Assembly: GCA_035296965.1 (NCBI GenBank)
Contig: DATGZX010000339.1
Span: 1-64,000 of the forward strand
Source of the DNA: DATGZX01 sp035296965
GTDB lineage: Bacteria; Planctomycetota; Planctomycetia; Gemmatales; Gemmataceae
Length of the DNA stretch: 64,000 nt
Direction of reading: 5' to 3'
Position numbers and translations under genes: made by a program. Each line of letters begins with the position of its first letter. Within the stretch, counting starts at the first letter, position 1. The notes under the pieces are model-generated. The model was given only the letters and a program-made list of their open reading frames with translations. It did not search any database and was not told the origin of the DNA. Below, one piece after another: positions 1 to 9,533 of this stretch.

Positions 1-351
1 CAGCCGCGGAAGGTCGAAGATGCTGAAGGGGACCGTACTGGCTCCTCCAGCGTGACGATCAACCGGTATTGCCGGCTGCGTTGACCAACGTCAAGCAAAC
101 CCTGTCAGGACGCGCGGGTTGTCGGTGGGTGAAGGATGCCCCTCAAGAATTCAAGAGGTTTTTGGGCGTTCCCGAAGAAGGTGTCTTGACTTCTTACTTC
201 TTATAGGTGCTTTCGTGGCCCCGGCAGACAAGTGCAGATGGGTTCGGTCCTGGCTTGGGCCACGAAAGCATGGCCCAAATTCAATCTCCTGCTGCTAATT
301 CACGCACACTGATTTAGTCACGGAGTGGTTTGGGTTTTCCGGAACTCAGAT
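1..351. other. No supported gene; intergenic with inverted repeat
   Basis: I see no convincing coding sequence here. A short frame from position 1 runs into a stop at 82-84 and could be the tail of a gene that starts outside the window, but nothing in it is recognisable. Arms at 208-221 and 257-270 (TGCTTTCGTGGCCC and its exact complement) form a 14-bp inverted repeat around a 35-nt loop. Confidence 0.5.
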
Positions 352-387
352 ACCAACATCGCCACTGCGTCGAGTGGCGATGTTGGT
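352..387 (-). terminator. Strong hairpin, probable terminator of the small secreted protein gene
   Basis: A perfect 15-bp stem (352-366 paired with 373-387) with a 6-nt loop lies 22 bp past the stop of the minus-strand gene that ends at 410. The T-run (four Ts) is on the plus-strand side only, so termination in the minus direction would rest on the stem itself. It could equally end a plus-strand transcript. Confidence 0.5.
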
Positions 388-409
388 TTTGCGATGATGG
401 ACCCAGCCC

Positions 410-745
410 TTACTTCTTGGCCGTATAATCGACCTTCGAAGGAGTGATCCATTTCTTGCCGTTCTTTTCGGTGACTGTGCCGATCACCGTGCCTTCCTTG
501 GTACCTCCCCCGCACACCGATTCATGGTACTCTTCCTTGGACCCCTTATCCTTGAAGTAATAGGTCACGTCCTTGCCGTCTTCCTTGACGCGAATGACGG
601 TGGCGCACTTGGAGCCTTCCTTCAGCTCGCATTTGGCGCACATGATTTGACCCTTGAGGGTGACTTCCTTGGCCGCTGCATGTGCGTTGAGCGCAAACAC
701 GCAGCAAACCGCCAGCGCCAGCACCATCGAGCATGCTGCCTTCAT
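410..745 (-). CDS. Small secreted CxxC protein (DUF6370-like)
   Basis: This 111-residue protein has a clear signal peptide (MKAACSMVLALAVCCVFAL, cut after AHA). The mature part is a compact domain with a C-x-x-C pair (MCAKCEL), two further cysteines and an ending of KVDYTAKK. The pattern of 'VTLKGQIMCAKC' followed by a predicted beta-rich domain is typical of a planctomycete family of small exported proteins (DUF6370 as I recall it). Its function is unknown; the cysteine pair suggests metal binding. The ATG at 745 is preferred over the GTG at 748 because GGGAGG lies 8 nt before it. It lies downstream of the copper-type efflux genes on the same strand, separated by 130 bp, so a link to metal handling is possible but unproven. 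Confidence 0.75.
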   Translation of the reverse strand: MKAACSMVLALAVCCVFALNAHAAAKEVTLKGQIMCAKCELKEGSKCATVIRVKEDGKDVTYYFKDKGSKEEYHESVCGGGTKEGTVIGTVTEKNGKKWITPSKVDYTAKK

Positions 746-875
746 CACACTAACCTCCCTTTACAGGAACTTGAGATGGCACGACTGATCCCACTATCAG
801 CAGCCAGTCTCCTTGGTGAACTTCGCTTACCTTATGGATAGCCGGCATGCTGTGGGCAACATGCCAGCCCTGTCG

Positions 876-3800
876 CTAAGTTACAGCAGTCAACTCTGGC
901 CGGACCTGCGCGGATATCTCTACCTTCTCCCGGGTAGTAGCGTCTGGGTGGAGCTTGAGCCATCGGGAGCGCCGAATCCAATAAAAACGCACAGGCAGAA
1001 ATAGATCGACAACCTCGTCGGATATCAACAGGCCGCCGAGCACCGGCACTGCCATGGGCGCGATGACCTCGGCGCCCACGCCCGTCGCCCAGAGCATGGG
1101 CGCGAGGGCAATGATCGCCACGCCCTCCGTTAATAACTTCGGCCGGAGCCGGTGCACCGCTCCCTCAATGACGGCTTCCCGTAACGCTTCAAGAGATTGA
1201 ATCTTTCCCAGCCCGCCGCGTTTCTCGATCGCCTCACGCAAATACACCAGCATGATGATGCTGGTCTCCGTTGCCATGCCGAGGCACGCGATGTAGCCGA
1301 CCTGCACGGCCACGGTGAAATCCAAGGGCGGTGCATCCCAGCCGTGCATGATTTTCGGGAACAGGAACTGGAAGAAAGCGCCACCGGCAAGCGCTTCGGG
1401 AACGGCCAGCATCATCAACCCGGCATCTGCCAAATCGTTGTACGTGAGGTAGAGGATCAAAAAGATCAAAATGACGACCGCAGGCAGGACGAACCTCAAC
1501 GTTCTGGCAGCACGGATTTGGTGCTCGAATTCCCCGCTCCAGGCGATGGTAACTCCTTCCGGCAGAGGCACCTTCTCCGACACGATCCGCCGGGCCTCCT
1601 CGACGAAGCCGACGATATCGCGTCCGCGCACCATCAGGGTAACATAGTTCACCAGCCGGCCGTTCTCGCTCTTGATCATGGCCGGCCCTTCGGTGATCCG
1701 CACGTCGGCCACGGCGCCCAAGGGTACTTGCATGGGCAGTCGGCCGCCAGCGCCGTGCTCGGGAGCCGCTTGATGAGAGGACGAGGCGCTTAGGAGCGTT
1801 GTAGACACGGCAGCCCCAGCCGGCGTCGGCATGGCATTCGCAAGATTTCCCATCAGCGGTCTCTCCGAGCGAGCCCCGCCGCTTACTAGTAGACGCCGGA
1901 CCGCCTCTTCGTCTTCACGCTCCGCGCGCGCATAGCGAATGCGGACGGGAAAGCGCTCTCGGCCCTCGACGGTCTGCGTGGCCAGCCGGCCACCCAGCGC
2001 AACCTCGATGGTGTCTTGAATGTCGGCAACGCTTATTCCATAGCGGGCCGCTTTCTCGCGATCGATATTGATTTCCAGATATCCCTTGCCCATCACAGGC
2101 GCAGCCAGGACGTCGCGCGCTCCATTCACAGGCTTGAGAGCTGCCTCGATGTCTTTGCAAATCCGATCGATCGTCGTCAGATCCGGCCCGAAGACCTTGA
2201 CGCCAATGTCGGTACGCACGCCGGTCGACAGCATCTCGATGCGATTCACGATTGGCTGCGTAAAGATGTTGCTCCAACCCGGCACCTGCAGAACCCGGTG
2301 CATTTCGTCATCGACGAGGTCTCCCTTGGGACCCGATTGTCGCGGCCAGAAGAGTACGCGCTTCGCAAACGGTGCTTCCAGGGCTGGTCGCAACTGTGCA
2401 AACGGCTCGAATGCGCTCTCATCTGGTTCTCGGCCGACCTGCGCTCGGGCCGCCTCTTCGGCAAAGCGAGCCAACTCCTTGCTTCGCGGAGCGCCGTTCA
2501 AGAGACCGTTCGCGTGCGCGCTCTTGGCCAGCTCCTCCATGGCCAACCAGGTGAAAGCCTGTACGCCGCGATCGAAGAGTTCCCAGTTGATCTTCTGGAC
2601 CTCCGCCCGCCAAAGCCGCCGCCGCTCACTTCTTACCGAGCGCAGCACCTCGTCGGCAAACGTTTCACGTTCAATCCCTACGAACTCCTTGACCGCATCG
2701 ACCGTGCGGGGTAGCAAGTTCTTCTTGACAGCCATGGCTTCGGCGGGGTCCGTCAGCGCCTGCCATTCCGTCAGCCGCCGTGCCACCTCTCGGCTCAGGC
2801 GGGTCGTGTCTTCCAGGGCAGGAATCTTGGCGAGCCAACGACCGTACTCCGGGATCAGTTGGTCTACGAGTTGATCTACTTGCTTCGTGGCGTCGGTTTC
2901 CTCTGGCCAGTGGAGGCTTCCTGCATGGCGAAATCGATCGATCACGTCCTCCACAGCGAAGCGTGTCAACCGCGGCCCCAGGGCGCCTTCGACTTCCTCA
3001 TAACGGCGAAGGGCCAGCGCGCGCATGGTCTCGTCAAACCGTTCCAGGGCCTTCTGTGTAACATCGTTGATGATCTCGTCGCGGGCATCGACGCGCGGGC
3101 CGGCTTTCAGGTAGCCACGATCTTCCAGGGCGCACAGCACGGCCCGCGTCTGCCAAACGGCGTCGCCAAAGACAAGAACGCGTCTTGGCCAAAGATCCTT
3201 CGAGCGGAAATTCACAAATGTTTCTACCATGTCGAGCGGGGCCGGGTCGGTGGCCGTGTCCGCTCGGCCCGCCTTGCCGATGACCGACTCCACTTCTGGA
3301 AAAGATCGCAAGAGAGCGTCGCGCGCCTTCAGATCGTCCGCTGCCTGGGTGAGGCTGACGCGCGGCACCGTCACAGGCATGTCCAGGATGCTTCCTTCGT
3401 CCAGCGGCGGCATGAACGCCACACCGATTTTCGGAAAATGGTAAGCCCATAAGCCCAGCATGACGAGACTGGCAAATGCCAGAGCCTGCCAGTGCAAGCC
3501 GCGAATGAGAAAAACCGTCAAGAACGTCACGACTGCAAAGATAAAGAGAAAAAGGTGTTGCCAACTCGTTTGCGATGCACCCTGTCCCAGAAGGGCCTGA
3601 AACGGGAAAATGCCCGCCGCCAGTATCAGCAGCGCTGCGAAGAACCACATCACCAGATTGCGCCGTGGCAGCGCCCATGTGAGCACAGGCTTGTAGATCC
3701 GGATGAAGCTGCGCACGATCCAGTTCTCCTCCTCGCTGCGCAGGCGGCCCTTGATAAACGTCGGGATCATGGCGGGCACGACCGTCACCGACAGGAGAGC

Positions 3801-5261
3801 AACTCCGATCAGGGCAAAACTCTTGGTAAAGGCGAGCGGATGGAACAGCTTGCCCTCCCGGCCGCTGAGTGCAAATACAGGAATAAACGAAATGAGCATG
3901 ATCATGACGGAAAAGAAAATCGGCCGGCCAACCGTACGGCAAGCCGGGATGACCAGCTCGCGAATGTCGCCGGTAACTTTGCGATCCTTGAAATGCTCTT
4001 TGAGGTGATGCGTGGCATTTTCGGTCATCACGATGGCCTGGTCCACGAGGATGCCGATCGAGATCGTGATCCCCGCCAGGGACATGATGTTGGCCTGAAT
4101 GTCGACGACACCGAGGCGGCGCAGCAGCCACATGAGCAAAAAGGAGAAGAGCACGGCCAGGGGCAATGTCACGCAGATGACGAAGGCGCTGCGCACATGC
4201 CAAAGAATGAGGAAGACGGCGACCGCGGCGATGATCATTTCCTCGAGCATGGCCCGGCGCAGAGTATTGATCGCTCCTGATACGAGGCGGGTGCGGTCGT
4301 AGGCCGGGAGGATGCGCACGCCCGCGGGCAGCCCGGGTTGTAGCTCTTGGATCTTCTCGCGGACACGCCGGGTGACTTCGAGCGGGTTACCGCCATAGCG
4401 CATCATGACCACGCCGCCGGCGACCTCGTTGCCGTCCTTCTCGAAAACGCTCCGGCGGAATTGGGTGCCAAGCTGCACGACCGCCAAGTTCTTCACATAG
4501 ACAGGCGTTCCTTCATTCGCGCGGATGACGGTGTTCTCGATGTCGGTCTTGTCTTTAATCCAGCCGACCCCGCGCACCAGGTACTCGGCGTTGTTCTTTT
4601 GGATGACCCGGCCGCCGACCGCCAGGTTGCTTCTGGCCACGGCCTCGTAGAACTCGCCCAAAGTCAATCCGTAGGCACGCAAGGCCTCGGGTCGGACATC
4701 GACTTGATATTCCAGTGGGGCGCCGCCGACTGTGGCGACCTCGGCCACGCCGGCGGCCGAGTTGAGTTGCGGAGCGATGTAGTACTTGTTGAGCGCCCAC
4801 AGTCGGGCTGAATCCAACCCTCCGCCCTCCACGGTGTACCAGAAGATCTGGCCCAGCGCGGTAGCGTCAGGCGCAAGATAGGGCGTCACCCCGGAAGGCA
4901 AGAAAGTCATCGCTAGCGTGAGCTTCTCGAGAACGCGCTGCCGGGCAAAATAGAAATCGACGTCATCTTCGAAGATGATCGTGATCATCGAGAAGTTGAA
5001 TTCCGAGGACGAACGGACCGTCTTGACGCCGGCCAACCCCTGAAGTTTCAGGGAGAGGGGATAGGTAATCTGGTCCTCGATCTCGCGCGGACTCCGGCCC
5101 ATCCAATCGGTGAAGACGATGACTTGATTCTCGCTGAGGTCGGGAATGGCGTCGACCGGAGTGCGCAGGACGGCATAGATGCCCCAGGCCGTCAGCCCCG
5201 CGGCCACGGCCAGCACCAAGAACCGATTGCGGATGGAGTATTCGATCACCCGTTCGATCAT
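876..5261 (-). CDS. cusA: CusA/CzcA-type heavy-metal RND efflux pump with a large insertion
   Basis: This is the inner-membrane proton-driven pump of a tripartite metal efflux system, 1,461 residues against about 1,050 for typical CusA. The start MIERVIEYSIRNRF and TM1 follow the CusA pattern, TM4 carries LVDQAIVMTEN (about residues 405-415) and the porter domain has ATDPAPLDMVET. The TM4 motif fits the monovalent Cu/Ag class better than the Co/Zn/Cd class. Between residues about 692 and 979 there is an extra charged helical segment of about 285 residues in the second porter domain, and a smaller insertion lies near 1730-1890. The ATG at 5261 overlaps the stop of the adaptor gene (ATGA), which fixes the start; the open frame extends upstream to 5438 without a ribosome site. 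It should be co-translated with the adaptor. Confidence 0.93.
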   Translation of the reverse strand: MIERVIEYSIRNRFLVLAVAAGLTAWGIYAVLRTPVDAIPDLSENQVIVFTDWMGRSPREIEDQITYPLSLKLQGLAGVKTVRSSSEFNFSMITIIFEDDVDFYFARQRVLEKLTLAMTFLPSGVTPYLAPDATALGQIFWYTVEGGGLDSARLWALNKYYIAPQLNSAAGVAEVATVGGAPLEYQVDVRPEALRAYGLTLGEFYEAVARSNLAVGGRVIQKNNAEYLVRGVGWIKDKTDIENTVIRANEGTPVYVKNLAVVQLGTQFRRSVFEKDGNEVAGGVVMMRYGGNPLEVTRRVREKIQELQPGLPAGVRILPAYDRTRLVSGAINTLRRAMLEEMIIAAVAVFLILWHVRSAFVICVTLPLAVLFSFLLMWLLRRLGVVDIQANIMSLAGITISIGILVDQAIVMTENATHHLKEHFKDRKVTGDIRELVIPACRTVGRPIFFSVMIMLISFIPVFALSGREGKLFHPLAFTKSFALIGVALLSVTVVPAMIPTFIKGRLRSEEENWIVRSFIRIYKPVLTWALPRRNLVMWFFAALLILAAGIFPFQALLGQGASQTSWQHLFLFIFAVVTFLTVFLIRGLHWQALAFASLVMLGLWAYHFPKIGVAFMPPLDEGSILDMPVTVPRVSLTQAADDLKARDALLRSFPEVESVIGKAGRADTATDPAPLDMVETFVNFRSKDLWPRRVLVFGDAVWQTRAVLCALEDRGYLKAGPRVDARDEIINDVTQKALERFDETMRALALRRYEEVEGALGPRLTRFAVEDVIDRFRHAGSLHWPEETDATKQVDQLVDQLIPEYGRWLAKIPALEDTTRLSREVARRLTEWQALTDPAEAMAVKKNLLPRTVDAVKEFVGIERETFADEVLRSVRSERRRLWRAEVQKINWELFDRGVQAFTWLAMEELAKSAHANGLLNGAPRSKELARFAEEAARAQVGREPDESAFEPFAQLRPALEAPFAKRVLFWPRQSGPKGDLVDDEMHRVLQVPGWSNIFTQPIVNRIEMLSTGVRTDIGVKVFGPDLTTIDRICKDIEAALKPVNGARDVLAAPVMGKGYLEINIDREKAARYGISVADIQDTIEVALGGRLATQTVEGRERFPVRIRYARAEREDEEAVRRLLVSGGARSERPLMGNLANAMPTPAGAAVSTTLLSASSSHQAAPEHGAGGRLPMQVPLGAVADVRITEGPAMIKSENGRLVNYVTLMVRGRDIVGFVEEARRIVSEKVPLPEGVTIAWSGEFEHQIRAARTLRFVLPAVVILIFLILYLTYNDLADAGLMMLAVPEALAGGAFFQFLFPKIMHGWDAPPLDFTVAVQVGYIACLGMATETSIIMLVYLREAIEKRGGLGKIQSLEALREAVIEGAVHRLRPKLLTEGVAIIALAPMLWATGVGAEVIAPMAVPVLGGLLISDEVVDLFLPVRFYWIRRSRWLKLHPDATTREKVEISAQVRPELTAVT

Positions 5262-6922
5262 CGCTTCTTCTTGCTCGTTTCTGCCTTCAGCGCGTCCACA
5301 CGGGCCAGTGTTTCGCGCGGATTCGCCTGGGCCTCTTTTGTGCAACCTTTGCAGCACAAGAACACCGGTCGATCCTGAATCATCACCTTGAACGGTGCTC
5401 CCATGGCGCCGAGCCGATTGTCGGATTGCACGGGACAATACCTCTGCGCCTGGGCGAGGCGTTGATCATCTGGAGCCAGCTTGCTCAGGGCGGCCTCGAT
5501 CTCGGCGTCCTCGTCTACGGGCGTGGAAGGCCTGATGATCCTGCTTGCGTTCACGGCATCCTTGGCGCTGCTGCCTCCGAGATAAATGGACCCGGCAGCC
5601 GGGTTGAGCCGAGTCTCGGCGTCAATAAGGAACGAGCCTGCCGTGACCACCCGGTCGCCACTCTGCAGCCCTTGGATCACCGGGTAAAACGTCACGCCCG
5701 CGGAATCGATCATGCGCGGGCCCAGGACCACTTCAACGCCCTCGAAGACACCCAGTTCTGCCTGGCGGTAAACGATTTTTCGTGTGCCGGTGTCAATCAC
5801 GGAACTTTCCGGTACCGCAAGCACCCGATCTTCTTGCAATGCTTGCTGCTGCTTTTCCGTTGCACCCGATGCGAGGAGATCCAGTTGACGGGCGGGCACC
5901 TTGAGCTTGACGGAGGCGACCATGCCCGGCCGCAGCTCATGGTTGGGATTCTCGACGTTGAGCCGAACGGTCAGCGTTCGCGTGTTCTGGTCCAGATGGG
6001 GGTGAATGAAGGCGACCTTTCCTCCGAATTCACGATTGGGGAAGGCCAGGGTTGTAGCACCTACAAACATTCCTTCCCTGAGAAGGGCCAGGTCTTCTTC
6101 ATAAACCTGCGCCTCGATCCAGACCGTGGAGAGGTCTGCGACGTCATAGAGCCGGGCACCTTCTTCCACGTATTCTCCCTCGACTTGATATTTGCGAATG
6201 ACGTGGCCCGTGATGGGCGAACGAATGGTCAGGTGCGTGATCGCTTTGCCGCTCTTGAGGATGGCGCCGATCTGATCCTGGTCAATGCCCCAGAGCAGCA
6301 GCCGGTCGCTGGCGATGCGCTCCAGCTCGGCGTTGCCGCCGCGCCGGGCGTCGAGCAGGTTTTGAACCGTGACAACCAGGTCGGGGCTGTAGAGGAGGGC
6401 CAGTTTGTCCCCCTTGCCTACCGTTTGGCCGGTGACATTGACGTAAAGCTTGTCGATTCGGCTGCGCCCCGAGAGGCGTGCGGATATGCGCGCGAGCTTG
6501 CGTTCGTCAAATTCGACGAAGCCAACGGTGCGAATTTCCTTGTTCAGGGACCGATAAGCCACCTCGGTGGTCTGCGTACCGGCAAGAGCCACGCGATAGG
6601 GGGAGAGCTGGACCCGGCTAACGGTTCCCGCAGGCAATGGCAGTGGTTCGTCTCCCTTCTTGCGTCTCGACAGCGGCATGAAGCAAATAGGGCACTTATC
6701 GGGGTGGTCTCGAATGACCAGGGGATGCATCGGGCAGAAGTATTCGATTTCCGGGCTGGCGGCAACCTCTTCCACGCTCAGGCGCGTCCACTTGTCGTAA
6801 TAGGCCTTGAAAGTGTCCCAGTAGGCAATCACCCCGCCGATCGCGATCAAAATGACAACGAACCGCAATCGTGCTTGCAGCGTCTTCAACACAAACCAGC
6901 AGTTCCGCATCAAGCGGCTCAT
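5258..6922 (-). CDS. cusB: CusB-like periplasmic adaptor with N- and C-terminal metal-binding modules
   Basis: This is the membrane fusion protein that links the RND pump to an outer-membrane channel, 554 residues. An N-terminal membrane anchor (about 18-36) is followed by a heavy-metal binding module, YFCPMHPLVIRDHPDKCPIC (about 61-80), as in CusB and CopA leaders. Beta-barrel and lipoyl/hairpin segments follow (VEFDERKLARISARLSGR; ITHLTIRSPITGHVI). The C-terminus adds a YHS/TRASH-like module with YCPVQ and FLCCKGC (about 493-530). Two metal-binding ends on one adaptor suggest metal capture and hand-over in the periplasm. GGGAGG precedes the ATG. The stop overlaps the pump start. No outer-membrane CusC gene is visible in the window. 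Confidence 0.92.
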   Translation of the reverse strand: MSRLMRNCWFVLKTLQARLRFVVILIAIGGVIAYWDTFKAYYDKWTRLSVEEVAASPEIEYFCPMHPLVIRDHPDKCPICFMPLSRRKKGDEPLPLPAGTVSRVQLSPYRVALAGTQTTEVAYRSLNKEIRTVGFVEFDERKLARISARLSGRSRIDKLYVNVTGQTVGKGDKLALLYSPDLVVTVQNLLDARRGGNAELERIASDRLLLWGIDQDQIGAILKSGKAITHLTIRSPITGHVIRKYQVEGEYVEEGARLYDVADLSTVWIEAQVYEEDLALLREGMFVGATTLAFPNREFGGKVAFIHPHLDQNTRTLTVRLNVENPNHELRPGMVASVKLKVPARQLDLLASGATEKQQQALQEDRVLAVPESSVIDTGTRKIVYRQAELGVFEGVEVVLGPRMIDSAGVTFYPVIQGLQSGDRVVTAGSFLIDAETRLNPAAGSIYLGGSSAKDAVNASRIIRPSTPVDEDAEIEAALSKLAPDDQRLAQAQRYCPVQSDNRLGAMGAPFKVMIQDRPVFLCCKGCTKEAQANPRETLARVDALKAETSKKKR

Positions 6923-7051
6923 GATTCCTCCCGGTTGGAGAGAAGGGCAACAAGGCAGTGGGTGATGGCTGAATTGCGACCACGCTCAGGGCGCGGCGCA
7001 ATTTGACGCGCGCGTACCAGCGCGAACGGGAAGACGGAAGCGGACTCTGGC

Positions 7052-7528
7052 CTAGATGAGAAGTTGCTGAAGCGTCGTGATGAGATCGGCTGGCGGAGAA
7101 CACCAATGCAGCTGCCAAAAGGCCTTGGCCGGCATGGCCGACATTGGATTTGCTGAACCAGCGAGCAGGGGAGCGGATAGCCCGCCCAACGAGATCACAG
7201 GAGCTGCAGATCGCGTCGATAGAGAAGCAACAACCTGCGTCGGAACCAACGCACGGGCGCAACCGGTCCCTTCAATGCGCGGTATTCCCCGCTCGGATCG
7301 AACAGATTGCGTATTCCGGTGTTGGCAGCACGCAGCGTTGGAACGATGTTCGGCCTGGCAACAGGCGTTGCCGCAGCAGCAACTTTCGGTGGGTGAATGG
7401 TGGGGGCGAAGCGGCTTTTGACTCGTGGCGGTACAAACGCACGTGAAATGCGGCACGCCGGCAATCACCGACATGGCTGCGGTGAGCCAGACAAGACAAG
7501 TCACGAATGTGCGTCGCAATAAATCCAT
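7052..7528 (-). CDS. Cys-rich exported protein heading the metal-efflux genes
   Basis: A 158-residue protein with an N-terminal hydrophobic stretch (RTFVTCLVWLTAAMSVIAG) consistent with a signal peptide or membrane anchor. Behind it lies a dense cysteine cluster (FTCVCTA, then ESCCCGNACCQAEH and ACCQH). I do not recognise the family. The position, 129 bp upstream of the CusB-like gene on the same strand, and the clustered thiols suggest a copper or silver binding role, similar in logic to small proteins at the head of efflux operons. The ATG at 7528 is chosen over the TTG at 7534. There is no Shine-Dalgarno, and a good promoter lies so close (-10 box at 7540-7545) that the transcript would be almost leaderless. 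Confidence 0.6.
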   Translation of the reverse strand: MDLLRRTFVTCLVWLTAAMSVIAGVPHFTCVCTATSQKPLRPHHSPTESCCCGNACCQAEHRSNAACCQHRNTQSVRSERGIPRIEGTGCARALVPTQVVASLSTRSAAPVISLGGLSAPLLAGSANPMSAMPAKAFWQLHWCSPPADLITTLQQLLI

Positions 7529-7539
7529 AAGCAATTAGT

Positions 7540-7568
7540 TGTATAAACCATTATCCGGCCTACGTCAA
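7540..7568 (-). promoter_or_regulatory. Sigma70-like promoter for the metal-efflux unit
   Basis: On the minus strand TTGACG (7563-7568) and TATACA (7540-7545) are separated by exactly 17 bp. The predicted start site falls about 5 nt before the ATG at 7528, which fits the missing ribosome binding site of that gene. Prediction from sequence only. Confidence 0.5.
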
Positions 7569-7796
7569 GCGCGCCTACTGGCAAATCGTTCAGCTACCAA
7601 GGACGATTCAAGCCGCGCATGTACAGGAGCGGCCAGAAATCAAGCAGATTCGAACGAGCCAGAAAGTACAAAAGCCGCGGATGAACACGGATTCAGGGAC
7701 ATGCGCAGATTTAATCAGCGCTCATCCGCCAAATCGGTGTTTACCCGCGGCCCATCTCAGCCCGTTGGCTGCACGTGCCTCGCGTTGTGATTCCGC

Positions 7797-9533
7797 TCAA
7801 GGCAGGCGTGCTTTGCGGCTCTTGTTTTCAGGAATTTCATCAGGCTGCCCTCCCCAGTATGCACCCAAGAGGACAGCGGACCCTAGCAGCGTGGCGGCCG
7901 AATCAAAGCCAGCCCCGACATCGCCCGCCAGACCAGGCACGTCGTCAAGGGACTGGCCCGCGACGGCGCCGTCTGCGAACCAGGCTGTGGAAGCATCGCG
8001 CCATTCCATAGTACTGGTAGCCGTTTCGGGCTCATCATCGCTCCGGGTTGCGGGCACTGGCGACGTCCTGTCGGACCCTGGAGCCAGAAGTAACTCGGCA
8101 GGCTGCAAGCCCCCCTGCGTCGTCGCCGCCTGGCCTCCGCCACTCTCGATGCGACCAGTCCCTATAGTCGACGGCAATAACGGAGTCGATGCGGTGCCGG
8201 AGTTCGCGGTGAGGTCAGCAAATGGTCCCGCCTGGCCGGCCGAGTTCTGCGCGGTCGCTTGAAGCAGGATGGTGTTCTGAGTCGAGGCGGAGTTGAGCAT
8301 GCGCACGACGCCGCCAGCAGCAACCACTTGCGAAATCCCATTCACATGGTTCGGATCGAACGGGATTGAAAAATTGACATTGGCAGTGGTTGGTTCGATA
8401 AGCTGCGGAGAGCCGCCACCGGCATGCAGCGGACTGCCGTTAGGGGTCTCCGTGTCTGGCAGCGGAACCACGGGCGACGAGCCGGAGCCGAAGTTAAAAG
8501 TGACCGCGTAGGCTCCCGTGCTGAAGGCTGAAGTGTCTGCACCGGTCACTTTCACGTAGAAGAGCTGCGAAGGCGAAACGCCAGTGGTCGTGACAGAAAG
8601 AGTCGTCCCATACTGACCGGCACCCGAAGCGTTGCCAATCTGAACATCATTGGCGTTGTACAGAGTTACCGTGGGGGCCAACAAGCTGAGGCCGGCGCTT
8701 TGCACGTTTACGGTGAGGGTACCGTTCGTGCTCGCGGGAGCGACTACGGAGAAGTATTCTGCCTGCCCTGCCGTAGCAAGGTTGAGATTGTCGACTTGCC
8801 CCGTTGTTCCCCCAAGGGCAACGGGCGTGGCGGTCAGAAAGCTGTTATTTAGCCCCGAGTAAGCATCCGTCGATCGGGGAAGGCCGGCACTGTAAATTGC
8901 GCGAGCGCCGGCGATATCGTCAGTCCCCAATCCCGTGCGTATGTGGTAGGCAGCGTTCATCACAGAGCCGTAAACGTTGCTCTCTTCCAATCCCACGGCG
9001 TGGCCGAATTCGTGCATGGCCACGGAGAAAAGGTCGTAGGTCGTGCCAATGTTAAAGGAGATAGCTGTGTTGAAATCCATGTCACCAGCGATGGAGAAAT
9101 TGTTGACCTGAGGTGGATAGGCGGTACCTGCCAAATCCATGGTGCCAAAGTTGTAGCCCCCGATCCGGATGTCCCCCATGCCGGGGTCGCCCTGCTCGTA
9201 GAGACCGCCGCCGGAGATCACCCCATCGTCGGGGACCAATTGGAAATTAATGTTCGTGGCGGCGGCCCATTGCTGCGCCGCCTTGAGGATTACATTCTCC
9301 CACGTTTGCGTAGACCATCTGGCGTTGAACGTGGCAAACAGATTGCTGCTCAAACCACCGATATCCGTGCCATCGGGCACAAAGCTGATGGTAATGAGCT
9401 GGGGATGCGGCCAAGCCCCACCAGATAGGGCATAGGGCACGACCCGCGATTCCAAAACTTCCACCCTGAGACAAGCTCGGGCTCTAAAAGGAGCGTGGGG
9501 CGTATGACGTACCCATTTCTTGAAGAGATTCAT
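7797..9533 (-). CDS. Secreted matrixin-like metalloprotease with PPC domain
   Basis: A 578-residue exported protein. The N-terminus carries the planctomycete export motif (LRVEVLESRVVPYALSG). A matrixin-like catalytic domain follows with HEFGHAVGLEES at about residue 176 and a Met-turn (GSVMNAAYH). The usual third zinc ligand of HExxHxxGxxH is replaced by Glu, so either the metal site is altered or the enzyme is impaired. A bacterial pre-peptidase C-terminal (PPC) beta domain spans about 250-370 (AEYFSVVAPASTNGTLTV, FYVKVTGAD). The C-terminal third is low complexity. The ATG at 9533 has GGGAGG 8-10 nt upstream, unlike the longer frame starting at 9599. It is divergent from the secreted protein at 10277. 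The substrate is unknown. Confidence 0.82.
   Translation of the reverse strand: MNLFKKWVRHTPHAPFRARACLRVEVLESRVVPYALSGGAWPHPQLITISFVPDGTDIGGLSSNLFATFNARWSTQTWENVILKAAQQWAAATNINFQLVPDDGVISGGGLYEQGDPGMGDIRIGGYNFGTMDLAGTAYPPQVNNFSIAGDMDFNTAISFNIGTTYDLFSVAMHEFGHAVGLEESNVYGSVMNAAYHIRTGLGTDDIAGARAIYSAGLPRSTDAYSGLNNSFLTATPVALGGTTGQVDNLNLATAGQAEYFSVVAPASTNGTLTVNVQSAGLSLLAPTVTLYNANDVQIGNASGAGQYGTTLSVTTTGVSPSQLFYVKVTGADTSAFSTGAYAVTFNFGSGSSPVVPLPDTETPNGSPLHAGGGSPQLIEPTTANVNFSIPFDPNHVNGISQVVAAGGVVRMLNSASTQNTILLQATAQNSAGQAGPFADLTANSGTASTPLLPSTIGTGRIESGGGQAATTQGGLQPAELLLAPGSDRTSPVPATRSDDEPETATSTMEWRDASTAWFADGAVAGQSLDDVPGLAGDVGAGFDSAATLLGSAVLLGAYWGGQPDEIPENKSRKARLP

Noticed and set aside
318..515. Short minus-strand frame overlapping the small secreted protein
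   Set aside because: It overlaps the end of the clear gene at 410-745 and includes the terminator hairpin; no support.
2016..2714. Long plus-strand frames opposite cusA, and similar ones opposite other genes
   Set aside because: GC-rich genes create long antisense frames. These have no motifs and lie opposite well-identified domains.
7675..7740. Possible dispersed repeat resembling 'CCGCGGATGAACACGGATT'
   Set aside because: It reminds me of a common environmental-genome repeat, but only one copy is in this window and I see no inverted arms, so I do not list it as a feature.
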